Shown here one piece after another: positions 27,540 through 36,794 of a stretch of 64,000 bases of DNA. Where the stretch lies: positions 38,531-102,530 of the forward strand of contig JASHOQ010000032.1 in NCBI GenBank assembly GCA_030041045.1, written 5' to 3'. How positions within the stretch are numbered: the stretch's first letter is position 1; every line of letters begins with the position of its first letter. The stretch is from Acidobacteriaceae bacterium (GTDB lineage: Bacteria; Acidobacteriota; Terriglobia; Terriglobales; Acidobacteriaceae). Made by a program: the position numbers and the translations under genes. Under the pieces are notes generated by a model. That model searched no databases and had not been told where the DNA came from. It saw only the letters and a program-made list of their open reading frames with translations.

Positions 27540-27962
27540 CTACGGGAGGGTGCTCCGGGCAGGGCGAACGAGCCGCGCGGGGTTACCGGCGGCGGTCGCA
27601 TGAGGCGGCACATCTTCAAGCACCACTGAGCCGGCGCCGATGGCGGCGCCCTCACCGATGTGAATGGGCCCGAGGAGGACGGCGCCGGCACCGATCGTTG
27701 CACCGTCACCGATGGTCGCGCCCTCAGTCTCTCCGGGCCGGCGGAAACCGATGGTCACGTTCTGCATGATGGTGACGTTTTCGCCGATGCGCGTGAGCGA
27801 GTGGATCACGATGCCGTAGGGATGGCCGATGATGGTGGTCTCAGGGAGCGTGCAGGCGACGTCGGAACCAAGAACCAGGCCGACGATGCGGCGGATGGTC
27901 CACGGGGCATGCCGCGTGCTCCAGATCAGAAGACGGCTTGCGATCGGGTTCGCATGCTTCAT
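27540..27962 (-). CDS. Serine acetyltransferase-like hexapeptide-repeat acyltransferase
   Basis: A 140-residue left-handed beta-helix protein. Hexapeptide repeats run through IGENVTIMQNVTIG, ATIGDGATIGAGAVLLG and IHIGEGAAIGAGSVVLEDV, ending in AAGNPARLV, the usual C-terminus of CysE-like and sugar O-acetyltransferases. It lacks the long N-terminal helical domain of true CysE (about 260 residues). This short form in a polysaccharide locus more likely O-acetylates a sugar than serine. It is first of a two-gene unit with the flippase. Confidence 0.8.
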   Translation of the reverse strand: MKHANPIASRLLIWSTRHAPWTIRRIVGLVLGSDVACTLPETTIIGHPYGIVIHSLTRIGENVTIMQNVTIGFRRPGETEGATIGDGATIGAGAVLLGPIHIGEGAAIGAGSVVLEDVPPHATAAGNPARLVRPARSTLP

Positions 27963-28220
27963 GCCGCGCGGGGTGCCTCCTCGCCGGTCAGGAAACCGGG
28001 TGGCGCCGGAGCGGAACCGGCAACACCAATACTTTACATCGCTCCCGCACGCGCGGCCCTAAGAGCGGCGAACGGGTTCCCAATGAATCAGCCCGGCAGG
28101 TTCCACTTTAGATGCCTGCAACCGGCAATGCCTTGCATGCAGAATGTTACGATGGAACCATAAGCAAGCGTGAATTGACGCGCAACGTTCCTCAACCCCC
28201 CAGTGAAGGAGCAGACGGAG

Positions 28221-29204
28221 ATGACGGCGAAAAGGGCTCTGGTGTGCGGCGCGGGCGGATTTATCGGCAGCCACATGGTGCGGCGCCTGCGAGCCGAAGG
28301 CTACTGGGTCCGCGGGTCGGACCTCAAGTACCCGGAATTCGGCTCTTCGGAAGCACACGACTTCGTGATTGCCGATCTGCGGCTGCGCGAGAGCTGGGAA
28401 GCCATCCTCGACGAAGACATGGACGAGGTTTACCAGTTTGCCGCCGATATGGGCGGCGCGGGGTACATCTTTACCGGCGAGAATGACGCGCATGTGATGC
28501 ACAACTCGGCCATGATCAATCTGCATGCCGCCGATTTCGCCGTACAGCGCAAGGCGAAGAAGATCTTCTATTCCTCCTCGGCGTGCATGTACCCGGCTTA
28601 TAACCAGGAAGACCCCAACAATCCCAAGTGTGCCGAGGAGACGGCATACCCGGCCGCTCCGGACAGCGAATACGGATGGGAGAAGCTGTTCAGCGAACGG
28701 CTCTATTTTGCCTTTTCACGAAATTTCGGACTGAATGTGCGCGTGGCGCGCTTCCACAACATTTTCGGCCCCGAGGGCACCTGGCGCGGCGGCAAGGAGA
28801 AGGCTCCGGCGGCGCTGATCCGCAAGATTGCCGAGCAGCCCGACGGTGGCACCATCGAAGTGTGGGGTGATGGGCAGCAGACGCGCTCCTTCCTCTATAT
28901 CGACGAGTGCATCGAGGCGGTGCGCCGGCTGATGGAAAGCTCTTTTCCGGGACCGGTGAACATCGGCTCGGAAGAGATGGTCACCATCAACCAGATGGCG
29001 GGCATGATCATGAAAATTGCCGGCAAGAAGATCGCCATCAGAAATGTTCCCGGACCGACGGGCGTGCGCGGCCGCAACTCTGACAACCGGCTGCTGCGCA
29101 AGGAACTCGGCTGGGAGCCCACAATGAGCCTCTACGATGGCCTCAAGAAGACCTATCCATGGATCGAGGGCCAGTTGTGGAAGTCTCTCAGAAAGACTGC
29201 CTGA
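28221..29204 (+). CDS. GDP-mannose 3,5-epimerase-like NAD-dependent epimerase
   Basis: A 327-residue extended SDR protein. VCGAGGFIGSHMVRRL binds NAD; FAADMGGAGYI, SSSACMYP, the catalytic YGWEK and FHNIFGPEGTW(R)GGKEKAPA closely resemble plant GDP-mannose 3',5'-epimerase. That enzyme converts GDP-D-mannose to GDP-L-galactose and GDP-L-gulose. The ATG at 28221 follows AAGGAG with 9-bp spacing; the GTG 18 bp upstream is less likely. GDP-mannose would come from ManC at 7283. It is divergent from the acetyltransferase/flippase unit. Enzyme identity is strong at family level; the exact product is inferred. Confidence 0.83.
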   Translation: MTAKRALVCGAGGFIGSHMVRRLRAEGYWVRGSDLKYPEFGSSEAHDFVIADLRLRESWEAILDEDMDEVYQFAADMGGAGYIFTGENDAHVMHNSAMINLHAADFAVQRKAKKIFYSSSACMYPAYNQEDPNNPKCAEETAYPAAPDSEYGWEKLFSERLYFAFSRNFGLNVRVARFHNIFGPEGTWRGGKEKAPAALIRKIAEQPDGGTIEVWGDGQQTRSFLYIDECIEAVRRLMESSFPGPVNIGSEEMVTINQMAGMIMKIAGKKIAIRNVPGPTGVRGRNSDNRLLRKELGWEPTMSLYDGLKKTYPWIEGQLWKSLRKTA

Positions 29205-29327
29205 GCTGAGGACCGGCGGAGCACGGGCGCCTCAACCTATAACCCTCAAGCAAACAGGAATTGCGGACCAGGGATGAAATGTCCGCAAGCGGTGCGCGGC
29301 CGCGTTCGCCGGCGCCTGCGCTTTTCC

Positions 29328-30728
29328 TCAGGCATACGGGTCGCCATCCGGGTCGTAGGCCGCGCGGCGCAGAATTCTTCCGTAGCGCAGGATGATCCCG
29401 AAAAACAGGTAGTACGGAATGGCGTAAAACGGCTTTTCGAATCCATCCTCGCCGATGGCGGTGTTGAGCAGCAGAATGTTGAAGATGATGAGGACGAGCA
29501 GGTTGCCGCGATCTTCAAACCACTCCATGCGGCCCGCAAGCCGGTAGGCCCGCGCCCAGGAGAAAAAGAGCGCACCCTGCATAAGAAGCCAGACGATCAT
29601 GCCGGAAACGCCGAGGCGCGCAATCACGGAGACATAACTGTTGTGGGGCTCTCGCGTGTAGACGCCTCCAGCGCGGAAGTTGGTGAGCGGGATACCGTAC
29701 CCGAGGCCGAAGACGATCTTCCCCGGCGAGTCGGTCATCTTCTTGTAGATGGCCCGCCACCAGCTGATGCGCTGCGGCACGCCTCCGGCCGCGCCCTGGG
29801 TTTCTGCAGAGGACGACTTGCCGGAGATGGCCTCAAAGTGGGAGACGATGAAATTGAGCGAGATCTTCTGGCCCAGGCGCCCCTTGACCTCGATGCCGGA
29901 GACGGAAATCGCGGCGATAATCAAAGCGCCCAGCAGCAGCATTGCGGACCAGCGCGCGGCCATGCGGCTGCGGGTGAGGAAGAGTACAACGCCCACCACC
30001 AGCACGCCAAGGTACATGGTTCTCGCCTGCGCAAAAGCAACGGCAAACGCGATCAAAATGCCGGCCAGCAATTCTCTGCCCCGCACCGGACTGCGACTGC
30101 GTCTCCGCTTGATGAGCAGCCAGCAGGCTGCCCAGACGAGGATATTGGGCGTGTTGACGACCTGGAAAAACAGGCTTGCCGAAGTGGTGCTCATGCCCGG
30201 CAGGCTGGGCGAGAATTTCTGCAGGGTGTCTGAAAGGGGAAAGAGCAGGCCGTAGATAATGGCGGCGATAAACATGCGCCGCTGCCAGCGAAAGAAGTAA
30301 TGCATGTTCGAGGAGCTGTTGACGAGCCAGAAGCCGACGATCAGGTAGAGCGATTCGATGGCCTGGGAGGCGTCGCGGAAGGACCACGCACCGCCGACGT
30401 GAAGGTCGTAGAGCGAGCGGCTGAGGCTCAGCGCCCACCACAGAAGAATGGGGACGATCCAGACCTCGGCCGCCATCTTGGTGAGCACGGCCATGCTGTC
30501 GACGATGCAGAGCGAAATGACGAGGACCAGTTCGCCGATGGGGATGCCCGCGCCGGCGGGGGGAATGCGGATCATTTCGAAGCCGGTGTTCAGGATGAGA
30601 TAGCCGGCGACGGTCCAGAGAACGATCTTGCGCCAGAGGTTGACCTGGCCGAAGGACCCTGCCTCTGCGAAGGCGGGAGATTCAACTTCGGGCCAATGCC
30701 CGGGGTTGGCCAGCGCAGGAGTGGTCAT
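29328..30728 (-). CDS. O-antigen ligase / Wzy-type polymerase family membrane protein
   Basis: A 466-residue protein with about 11-12 hydrophobic segments and a long periplasmic loop in the second half. The motif REPHNSYVSVIARLGVSG lies near the end of that loop and matches the H-[NS]-x-[YF]-L/V block with the catalytic His of the Wzy_C/O-antigen ligase family. It would polymerise or ligate undecaprenyl-linked oligosaccharides at the outer face of the inner membrane. Polymerase and ligase activity cannot be told apart from sequence; the neighbouring flippase and Wza/Wzc-like genes favour polymerase. Confidence 0.8.
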   Translation of the reverse strand: MTTPALANPGHWPEVESPAFAEAGSFGQVNLWRKIVLWTVAGYLILNTGFEMIRIPPAGAGIPIGELVLVISLCIVDSMAVLTKMAAEVWIVPILLWWALSLSRSLYDLHVGGAWSFRDASQAIESLYLIVGFWLVNSSSNMHYFFRWQRRMFIAAIIYGLLFPLSDTLQKFSPSLPGMSTTSASLFFQVVNTPNILVWAACWLLIKRRRSRSPVRGRELLAGILIAFAVAFAQARTMYLGVLVVGVVLFLTRSRMAARWSAMLLLGALIIAAISVSGIEVKGRLGQKISLNFIVSHFEAISGKSSSAETQGAAGGVPQRISWWRAIYKKMTDSPGKIVFGLGYGIPLTNFRAGGVYTREPHNSYVSVIARLGVSGMIVWLLMQGALFFSWARAYRLAGRMEWFEDRGNLLVLIIFNILLLNTAIGEDGFEKPFYAIPYYLFFGIILRYGRILRRAAYDPDGDPYA

Positions 30729-30894
30729 GATTCAGCGGTCCACTTAACGGTTCGGGCGTGCCGGCGCGCTCTGTTTGCACTTTTTCGGCTGAGCACAGGG
30801 AAAGGATAACAGAATGCGGATTGGCACCGGGACGAGGAGAACGTCCTGATTCCGGTGCGCGATCAGGAAATGGCCGGGGCGAGAGCGAGCGCGC

Positions 30895-31707
30895 TCATTG
30901 GGGCGGCTGATAAGGCTCGATGCGCAGGAAATTCGAAAGAATATCGCGCTCTTGCGGCGAGAACTGACTCTGGAAGCGCGCGGAATTGAGCACGGTGTCG
31001 CGCTGATCGGACGGCACGGCGCGCAGATCCCGAAAAGCGTTGGTCATGGCCTGGCGGCGATCGGGCGGCAGCGCGGCAAACTGGCGGCTGGCGGCGCTCA
31101 AGTTCATGCGCTCCTGCGGAGACAGGCGCTCCAGCATCTCATTGCGCTCCAAACGGAGCGTGCGCTGCTGCTCGCTCATCTGGTTGAGCTGATGGAGCTG
31201 TTGCACTTCGCGCTGCTGCTCGGCCGGCGCCTGGCGCGTGAAGGCGGGATCGTTGCGCAGCAGACGCTCCTGGTCCTGGATGGCCAGGCCGCGGTGCTGA
31301 TTCAACCAGTCCTGAAGATGGCCCGGAGGCGCATAGCGGGAGTTGGGATTGCCGGCGCGGCCGGCGGCGCCGGGATAGGCCGGACGCACGTTTCCGTCAT
31401 TGGGATTGGCGTTGGGATAGGCCGGCCGATCGGCAGCCGGAGGACGCTGGTCCGGATTCTGATTGGGCTGATAGCGGCCCTGCTGACGCTGCCTGGCTTC
31501 CTGGCGAGCTTGCTGGCGCGCGGCGGCGCGGGGATGGTTTTCAGCAAAGCGAGAGCGCGCAGCCGGCGCCTCCTGGCCGCGCTGCCCGAAGGCCGGGGCC
31601 GCAAGCAGGCAGAGCAAGAGCAGGGCCGCGGTTCCCGCCCAGGGACGCGTGACCCATGGGCGCATCCCGCGTGGATGCATCCGCTCCGTGCTCGAGTTCC
31701 ACTTCAC
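30895..31707 (-). CDS. Secreted DUF3106 domain protein
   Basis: A 270-residue protein. A signal peptide (GTAALLLLCLLAAPAFGQ) is followed by a Pro/Gln/Arg/Asn-rich linker (about 50-130) and a helical C-terminal region with LSPQERMNLSAASRQFAALP and SPQERDILSNFLR, typical of DUF3106. GTG start at 31707 with GGGAGA about 9 bp upstream. It is the third gene of a unit with the ECF sigma factor and its zinc-finger anti-sigma factor, 39 bp after the latter. The function is unknown; a periplasmic modulator of the sigma/anti-sigma pair (CpxP/CnrX-like logic) is an inference from position and helical repeat character. Confidence 0.75.
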   Translation of the reverse strand: MKWNSSTERMHPRGMRPWVTRPWAGTAALLLLCLLAAPAFGQRGQEAPAARSRFAENHPRAAARQQARQEARQRQQGRYQPNQNPDQRPPAADRPAYPNANPNDGNVRPAYPGAAGRAGNPNSRYAPPGHLQDWLNQHRGLAIQDQERLLRNDPAFTRQAPAEQQREVQQLHQLNQMSEQQRTLRLERNEMLERLSPQERMNLSAASRQFAALPPDRRQAMTNAFRDLRAVPSDQRDTVLNSARFQSQFSPQERDILSNFLRIEPYQPPQ

Positions 31708-31746
31708 GACTTTCTCTCCCTGCCAGTGGCCGCAATTTCAACCGCC

Positions 31747-32268
31747 TCAGTCTCCGTTCTGATCGGCCGAGAGCGTGTCCATCTGGTCCAGCACCTGGGC
31801 ATTGTTGTCCAGAAGCTGCAGATCGTGGACCACGGCGGCATCTTTGTCGACTTGGGTGGGCGTATTCCAGACGGCAACGTCGAGATAGGTTCCACCGCCC
31901 AGGAGCAGCACCACCGTCAGCGCCATAGCAGCCAGCGGACGCGCATGCAGGCTGGGGCCATAGGCGACGCGGGCGCGGAGCCGTGCGAACAATCCAGCAA
32001 TGGGGCCAGCGGGCGCGGCCTCACGCTCCTCGCGCATCCGCGCCTCAAGCCGGGTAAGAAAGTAGGGGTTCGGTTCCGGAGCCCGCCACGCATCCATCAG
32101 GCCCATGGTGGCGCGCAGCGATTCCAGCTCCTTGCGGCAGCTCTCGCACCCGGCAACGTGCGCTTGAACCTTGGCAGGCGCCGATGCAGGATCGAGCAAC
32201 AGGTCAACAAGCTTCGACTCCGGCAGCTTCGATCCCATTCCGGTGCAATTCGAATTCATCCGCTTCAT
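31747..32268 (-). CDS. Putative zinc-finger anti-sigma factor
   Basis: A 173-residue single-pass membrane protein. The N-terminal domain has HVAGCESCRKEL, the H-x3-C-x2-C zinc-binding anti-sigma motif. One transmembrane helix (AAMALTVVLLLGGGTYL) separates it from a ~45-residue extracytoplasmic tail rich in acidic residues. The gene lies immediately downstream of the ECF sigma factor gene, the standard arrangement. ATG 32268 is chosen; a TTG at 32328 overlapping the sigma stop codon would add 20 residues. It likely holds the sigma factor inactive at the membrane until an envelope signal is sensed. Confidence 0.8.
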   Translation of the reverse strand: MKRMNSNCTGMGSKLPESKLVDLLLDPASAPAKVQAHVAGCESCRKELESLRATMGLMDAWRAPEPNPYFLTRLEARMREEREAAPAGPIAGLFARLRARVAYGPSLHARPLAAMALTVVLLLGGGTYLDVAVWNTPTQVDKDAAVVHDLQLLDNNAQVLDQMDTLSADQNGD

Positions 32269-32324
32269 AATGGCCACCCCACTCCCTGCCGGTCGATTCC
32301 CGTTCCTGGCCGGCTTGTATGCAC

Positions 32325-33008
32325 TCAAACAAAATCCTTCAGTTTTTCCCGCAGCGTCTGATAGGCGCGAAAGAGCAGCGACTTGGTCGCCGATTCACTC
32401 AACTTGAGCACCTCTCCGATCTGCCGGTAATCCATCCCCTGATACTTGTGCATCAGCACCGCCATGCGCTGGCGCTCAGGCAGCGCCATCACATGACTGC
32501 GAATGGCGGCCATGCGCTCCTTGCGCAGCAGCCGCTGCTCCACCGAGGGCTCGTCGTCGGCCAGATCGGGGGTCGTCCCGGTTTCTTCGTCCGGAGCGTC
32601 CAGATACACCGTCTGCGCCGCGCGCTCGTGCCGGGTGTCGCGCGCATGATTCACTGCCAGGTTGGTGGCAATCCGGTAAAGCCAGGTAGTGAACCTGGCT
32701 TCGGCCCGGTAGCTGTCCCTGGCACGATAGACACGCAGGAACACCTCCTGCGCCAGTTCTTCGGCGACGGACTGATTGTGGACCATCCGATAGAGGAAGT
32801 GAATCATGGGCCGGTGGTATTTTTCCACCAGGTAATTGAAACTGGCTTCGTCGCCCGCGGCCACGCGCAGCATCACCGCTGCATCGCCGGCCGGATCCAC
32901 TTCGCCCCGAGAGTTCAGACCGGACTCCGGTACCGGGTTCGGCCGGAGGTTGGAGCCCGCGGCTGATCCCGCTACCAGGGCCGCACTGTCCAGGACCATG
33001 GTCGCCAT
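32325..33008 (-). CDS. ECF-type RNA polymerase sigma factor (RpoE-like)
   Basis: A 227-residue sigma-70 family protein. Region 2 is VEKYHRPMIHFLYRMV plus QEVFLRVYRARDSY and FTTWLYRIATNLAVN; region 4 is LPERQRMAVLMHKYQ and MDYRQIGEVLKLSESATKS. The ATG at 33008 is preferred because it leaves ~50 residues before region 2; the frame is open to 33419 but that part is Gly/Pro/Arg-rich and unlike any sigma domain. First gene of the sigma/anti-sigma/DUF3106 unit; autoregulation is likely from family practice. Confidence 0.88.
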   Translation of the reverse strand: MATMVLDSAALVAGSAAGSNLRPNPVPESGLNSRGEVDPAGDAAVMLRVAAGDEASFNYLVEKYHRPMIHFLYRMVHNQSVAEELAQEVFLRVYRARDSYRAEARFTTWLYRIATNLAVNHARDTRHERAAQTVYLDAPDEETGTTPDLADDEPSVEQRLLRKERMAAIRSHVMALPERQRMAVLMHKYQGMDYRQIGEVLKLSESATKSLLFRAYQTLREKLKDFV

Positions 33009-33508
33009 ATCTTCAGAAACCCCGTCGCGAGGGGAAGGTTGCGCCCCGTAACCGGTTTCTTCGCCGGAATTTCCGTTCCCGCCGCGCTCTCCGGGAGCCT
33101 CCCCGGCGTCCTTGCCGGGACGCCCGGTCCGGGCCAGCCGGGCCCCGGGCGAAGAAGCCGGTTTGCGGCCGCCTGCCGCAGGCGTGGCCGGGGGGTTTTC
33201 GGCGGGGATCCGGCCGGCAGGACGGGCCGAAAAGGGGGGCAAGCCGGCAGGCTCAAGGACGCCGAAACGCCAGCCCGATTCCCCGGCGATTTCCCGGAAA
33301 ATGCCCCCAAACCGCCCCAGCGCCGATCTCTGCTGACGGGCCGGAGGCAGCTCTTTCGGGGTCGATTGGTTTCTCCAGAACATGCCTGGTTTTGCTCGCA
33401 CAAAACCGCCCCGGGCCAACCGGAATGCCGGTTTGGCCCTGAACGGCTGCTGGTGTTACTCTACCCTACGGGAAGGCCAGCCGGCGCAGTCTTTTCTTCT
33501 TTCCTTTC
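33009..33508. other. Very GC-rich leader upstream of the ECF sigma gene
   Basis: About 500 bp dense in CCGG, GGGG and CCCC runs. It could be a structured 5' leader on the minus strand, or a low-complexity N-terminal extension of the sigma factor, since the frame stays open to 33419. Local hairpins include GCCTGC-C-GCAGGC near 33172. No gene with recognisable motifs is seen. Confidence 0.4.
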
Positions 33509-33585
33509 GGGCGGTTAGCTCAGTTGGTTAGAGCGCTTCCTTCACACGGAAGAGGTCCGGGGTTCGAGTCCCTGACCGCCCACCA
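33509..33585 (+). tRNA. tRNA-Val (anticodon CAC)
   Basis: A 77-nt cloverleaf: acceptor GGGCGGT pairs with ACCGCCC, D-arm TAGCTCAGTTGGTTAGAGC, anticodon stem CTTCC/GGAAG with loop TTCACAC giving anticodon CAC (reads GUG), T-arm with GGTTCGAGTCC, and encoded ACCA 3' end. No integrase or att duplication is visible nearby. Confidence 0.97.
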
Positions 33586-33755
33586 AACCAGGCAAAATCA
33601 ATAATTTGAACAGTGCGCACGCGTTCGCAGACGTGGGATGGCTCTGGGGTGATTTCGCGCGCGGGTGAGGATTTGCCTCCGGCTCCCTGCCGCATCTCAA
33701 TCCAAACCCCATCGCCAGTTTGATTTAGCATGGCAGCATTCTTTTTGGGGGCGCG

Positions 33756-35513
33756 ATGCCGGCGATGGCCGCGCTCCGCGGGAGTCCTGTTTTGCCAGCG
33801 AAATGGCTTCGGGGAATAAGGCCGTTCAGCCGATCGGGCGCGCTGCGCGATGCGCGTGCGGGCGTGGCGCTGGCGGCGATGAACATTCCCCAGGTGCTGG
33901 GATACACGCGCATCGCCGGGATGCCGGTGGTGACGGGCCTTTACACGCTGCTGTTGCCCATCGTGGCCTTTGCCGCGTTCGGCTGCTCGCGGTACCTGGT
34001 GGTTGCGGCGGACTCGGCGACGGCCGCGATTCTCGCCAGCGGCCTCAATGGCATGGCGACGGCAGCGAGTGCGCATTACGTCCTCCTGGCCGGCTACGTG
34101 GCGCTGTTGACGGCCGCATTTCTCCTGCTGGGACGGCTGCTCAAGCTGGGCTTCATTGCCGACTTTCTTTCGCAGACGGTGCTGATCGGATTCCTGACCG
34201 GGGTCGGATTCCAGGTGGGTATCGCCGTGCTCGGAGAGACCCTCGGGGTGCAGGTGGAGTCGCGCAGAACGGTGATGCAGGTGATCGAAATCTGCCGCGG
34301 GCTGGCTCAGGTGCATGTGCCCACGCTGCTGGTTTCGACCGCGGTGCTGGCCGTAGTGCTGGGATTGAGCTATGTGACGCCGAAGATTCCGGGTCCGCTG
34401 GTAGCGGTGGTGGGCACGACCTGGGCGAGCGCCTACTGGCATCTGTCCACGCATGGCGTGGCGACGATTGGCGCGGTGGCCGGCGGGTTGCCGCATCTGC
34501 ACTTTGCGCTGCTCCCATGGCGGGAGATTCTGCCGCTTATTCCGGTCGCCGCCGCGTGCGCGGTGATGATTGTGACCCAGAGCGCGGCCACGGCGCGCGT
34601 GTATGCCGTGCGGCATCATGAGGAGTTGAATGAAAACCAGGACCTACTCGGGCTGGCCGCAGCCAACGCTGCCGCCGCGGTGAGCGGAACCTTTGTGGTG
34701 AACGGGAGCCCCACGCAAACGGCGGCGGTGGAAAGCGCCGGAGGGCAGAGCCAGATAGCCCAGGCGGCAACGGCGGGCGTGGTGGCCTGCGTGCTGGTGT
34801 TCCTCACCCGTCCGCTCGCGTACCTGCCGCAGTGCGTGCTGGGCGCACTGGTGCTGCTGGTGGCCATTCACCTCATCAACCTGCGCGCCTTGTTCGGTAT
34901 TCGCCGTGAGAGCCCGGGAGAATTTGCCGTGGCGCTGACCACCGCCATCGTGGTGGTGGTGGCGGGCGTAGAGGACGGCATTGTGGTGGCGATGGCGGTT
35001 TCGCTGTTGCGCATTGTGCACCACAGCTACCACCCCTACACGGGGGTGATTATTCCCGATGCCAACCTGACGTGGAAGGTGATCCCGGCGGTGCGCGGAG
35101 CAGCGACCGAACCGGGGCTGGTGCTGTATCGCTTCGGCGCCTCGCTTTTCTATGCCAACGCCGGCCGCTTTGCCCAGGAGATCCTGGTGCTGGCGGAGCG
35201 GCCGCCTGACCCCACACGGTCAGAAGGGGTGCGCTGGGTGATTGTGGACGCCGAAGCGATTGCCAACGTGGATTACAGCGCGGCGCGCATTGTTCTTGAA
35301 TTGAAGGATCAACTGGAGAAAACAGGCGTGCGGCTGGGATTTGCCCGACTGGCGCCGAGCACGAAGGCGGATTTCGAACGCCATCATCTGAGCGCAGCGT
35401 TCGGCCCTGGTCAGGTCTTCGAGCGGTTGCACGATGCGCTGGGAGCTTTCGAGCGATGGCGCGCGGGTGCGGAGGCGAATCAAGAACCGGCGGGCGAGGG
35501 CGAGTGCGTATGA
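33756..35513 (+). CDS. SulP family anion transporter with STAS domain
   Basis: A 585-residue protein. The first ~420 residues hold 10-14 hydrophobic segments with the SulP signature region around MNIPQVLGYTRIAGMPVVTG and NGSPTQTAAVESAGG. The C-terminal ~130 residues are a cytoplasmic STAS domain (VIVDAEAIANVDYSAARIVLELKDQLE). SulP proteins carry sulfate, bicarbonate or other anions, often coupled to H+ or Na+. No sulfate-assimilation genes are adjacent, so the substrate is open. It is transcribed alone, after tRNA-Val. Confidence 0.9.
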   Translation: MPAMAALRGSPVLPAKWLRGIRPFSRSGALRDARAGVALAAMNIPQVLGYTRIAGMPVVTGLYTLLLPIVAFAAFGCSRYLVVAADSATAAILASGLNGMATAASAHYVLLAGYVALLTAAFLLLGRLLKLGFIADFLSQTVLIGFLTGVGFQVGIAVLGETLGVQVESRRTVMQVIEICRGLAQVHVPTLLVSTAVLAVVLGLSYVTPKIPGPLVAVVGTTWASAYWHLSTHGVATIGAVAGGLPHLHFALLPWREILPLIPVAAACAVMIVTQSAATARVYAVRHHEELNENQDLLGLAAANAAAAVSGTFVVNGSPTQTAAVESAGGQSQIAQAATAGVVACVLVFLTRPLAYLPQCVLGALVLLVAIHLINLRALFGIRRESPGEFAVALTTAIVVVVAGVEDGIVVAMAVSLLRIVHHSYHPYTGVIIPDANLTWKVIPAVRGAATEPGLVLYRFGASLFYANAGRFAQEILVLAERPPDPTRSEGVRWVIVDAEAIANVDYSAARIVLELKDQLEKTGVRLGFARLAPSTKADFERHHLSAAFGPGQVFERLHDALGAFERWRAGAEANQEPAGEGECV

Positions 35514-35625
35514 GGGGTTCGTTGACGGCGAGTGCGGCGAGTCAATTGTCGTGGTCTCCCACCCTTGCGGCAGAAGCAAAAGCGCCGCAAGGATGGGGCA
35601 CCGTTTTTTGGTGCCGGAAGCGGGT

Positions 35626-36456
35626 CTACTTCTTTTTCGCGGCGTGGTATTCGCGGCGGATGTGCTCGATGTCGACGGTGGGCGCGGGGTATTTCATCTT
35701 GAGCGCCTCCAGATGCTCCACCACGATGCGGGCGACGGCGAGATTGCGAAACCACTTGTGATTGGCGGGAATCACGAACCAGGGCGCGTGCGCGGTGCTG
35801 CACCGGGAGAGCGCGTCCTCGTAGGCTTCAACATATTTGTCCCAGTAAGCGCGCTCCTTGTAGTCCGATTCGCTGATCTTCCAATGCTTGGCAGGATCGT
35901 CGAGACGCTGCTTGAAGCGCTTCAACTGCTCGCCGGCGGAGATGTGCAGGAAAAACTTCAGGACCTGGGTCGAGTTGGCGACGAGTTCCTGCTCGAAAGC
36001 GTTGATCTGGTCGTAGCGGCGCGACCAGACGGATTTGGGAACCAGGTTGTGCACGCGGACCACCAGCACATCTTCATAATGCGAGCGATTGAAGATGACC
36101 ACTTCGCCGCGCGCCGGAGCGGCCTTGTGCGCACGCCAGAGGAAGTCGTGCGCGAGCTCTTCGGCGGAGGGCTCCTTGAACGGAGCCACGCGGCAGCCCT
36201 GCGGATTCATGGCGCCGAGAACGTGGTTGATGACGCCGTCCTTGCCGCCCGTGTCCATGGCCTGCAGGCAGATGAGCAGGGAGTGGCGGCGCTCGCCATA
36301 GAGCAGGTCCTGGAGGGCGCGCAGCTTCTGCTGATAGTGATCGATCTCCTTTGCCGCGGCCTCATGGCTTTTGTGGCCGCCCTTGAACGAGGGGTCGAAA
36401 TCCTTGAGCCTGACCTTCGATCCGGGCGGGATTTTGAAGCGTTCGATGGATTTCAT
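35626..36456 (-). CDS. ppk2: Polyphosphate kinase 2 family protein
   Basis: A 276-residue P-loop protein. LQAMDTGGKDGVINHV is the PPK2 Walker A region, with FNRSHYEDVLV and RRYDQINAFEQEL further conserved blocks and a lid-like RLDDPAKHWKISESDYKER. PPK2 enzymes transfer phosphate between polyphosphate and nucleotides (AMP, ADP or GDP). The length and opening FKIPPGSKVRLKDFDP match the single-domain PPK2 group. ATG 36456 is chosen over GTG 36507; neither has a clear Shine-Dalgarno site. It is divergent from phosphoketolase; both enzymes relate to high-energy phosphate supply, but co-regulation is only inferred. Confidence 0.88.
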   Translation of the reverse strand: MKSIERFKIPPGSKVRLKDFDPSFKGGHKSHEAAAKEIDHYQQKLRALQDLLYGERRHSLLICLQAMDTGGKDGVINHVLGAMNPQGCRVAPFKEPSAEELAHDFLWRAHKAAPARGEVVIFNRSHYEDVLVVRVHNLVPKSVWSRRYDQINAFEQELVANSTQVLKFFLHISAGEQLKRFKQRLDDPAKHWKISESDYKERAYWDKYVEAYEDALSRCSTAHAPWFVIPANHKWFRNLAVARIVVEHLEALKMKYPAPTVDIEHIRREYHAAKKK

Positions 36457-36794
36457 GGGAGGAGCGCCGCGCGTTCCCTGCGTCAGCGAAAATCGCGCAA
36501 CGCGCACCTCGAGTGTATATCGGCAGGCGGCGGTTCATCCGTTGATCCGGGGCTGAAGCCCCGCAACGAGAGCGGCGGTTATGCCGCGGCCTGAAGGCCG
36601 CCGATCCCTCCCGTCCGCTCGAAGCCCAAATTGGTCTTTGGGAATCCGCGCAGGCTGATGGCGCGCCCGGTTCAAAACGCTTTGACACAGCGTTGATCCC
36701 GCAGCGTAATACTGTTTGCAGAGGAACGGAACCCGCGCGCGTCCTGCGCATCGGATGACGTGAACGACCAGAGGAACGGCTGAGGAGAAGAAGG
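36457..36794. other. Divergent intergenic region upstream of ppk2 and xfp
   Basis: 338 bp holding both promoters plus the palindrome pair annotated at 36548-36601. No gene is seen. GGAGAAGAAGG directly before 36795 is the phosphoketolase ribosome-binding site. Confidence 0.5.
36548..36601. repeat. REP-like palindrome pair with TGAA loops
   Basis: CGGGGC-TGAA-GCCCCG (36548-36563) and GCGGCC-TGAA-GGCCGC (36586-36601), 22 bp apart. Stem sequences differ but both have the C-TGAA-G centre. Confidence 0.8.

Noticed and set aside
33509..33585. tRNA-Val as an integration site for a genomic island
   Set aside because: No integrase, no direct repeat of the tRNA 3' end and no composition shift were seen on either side.
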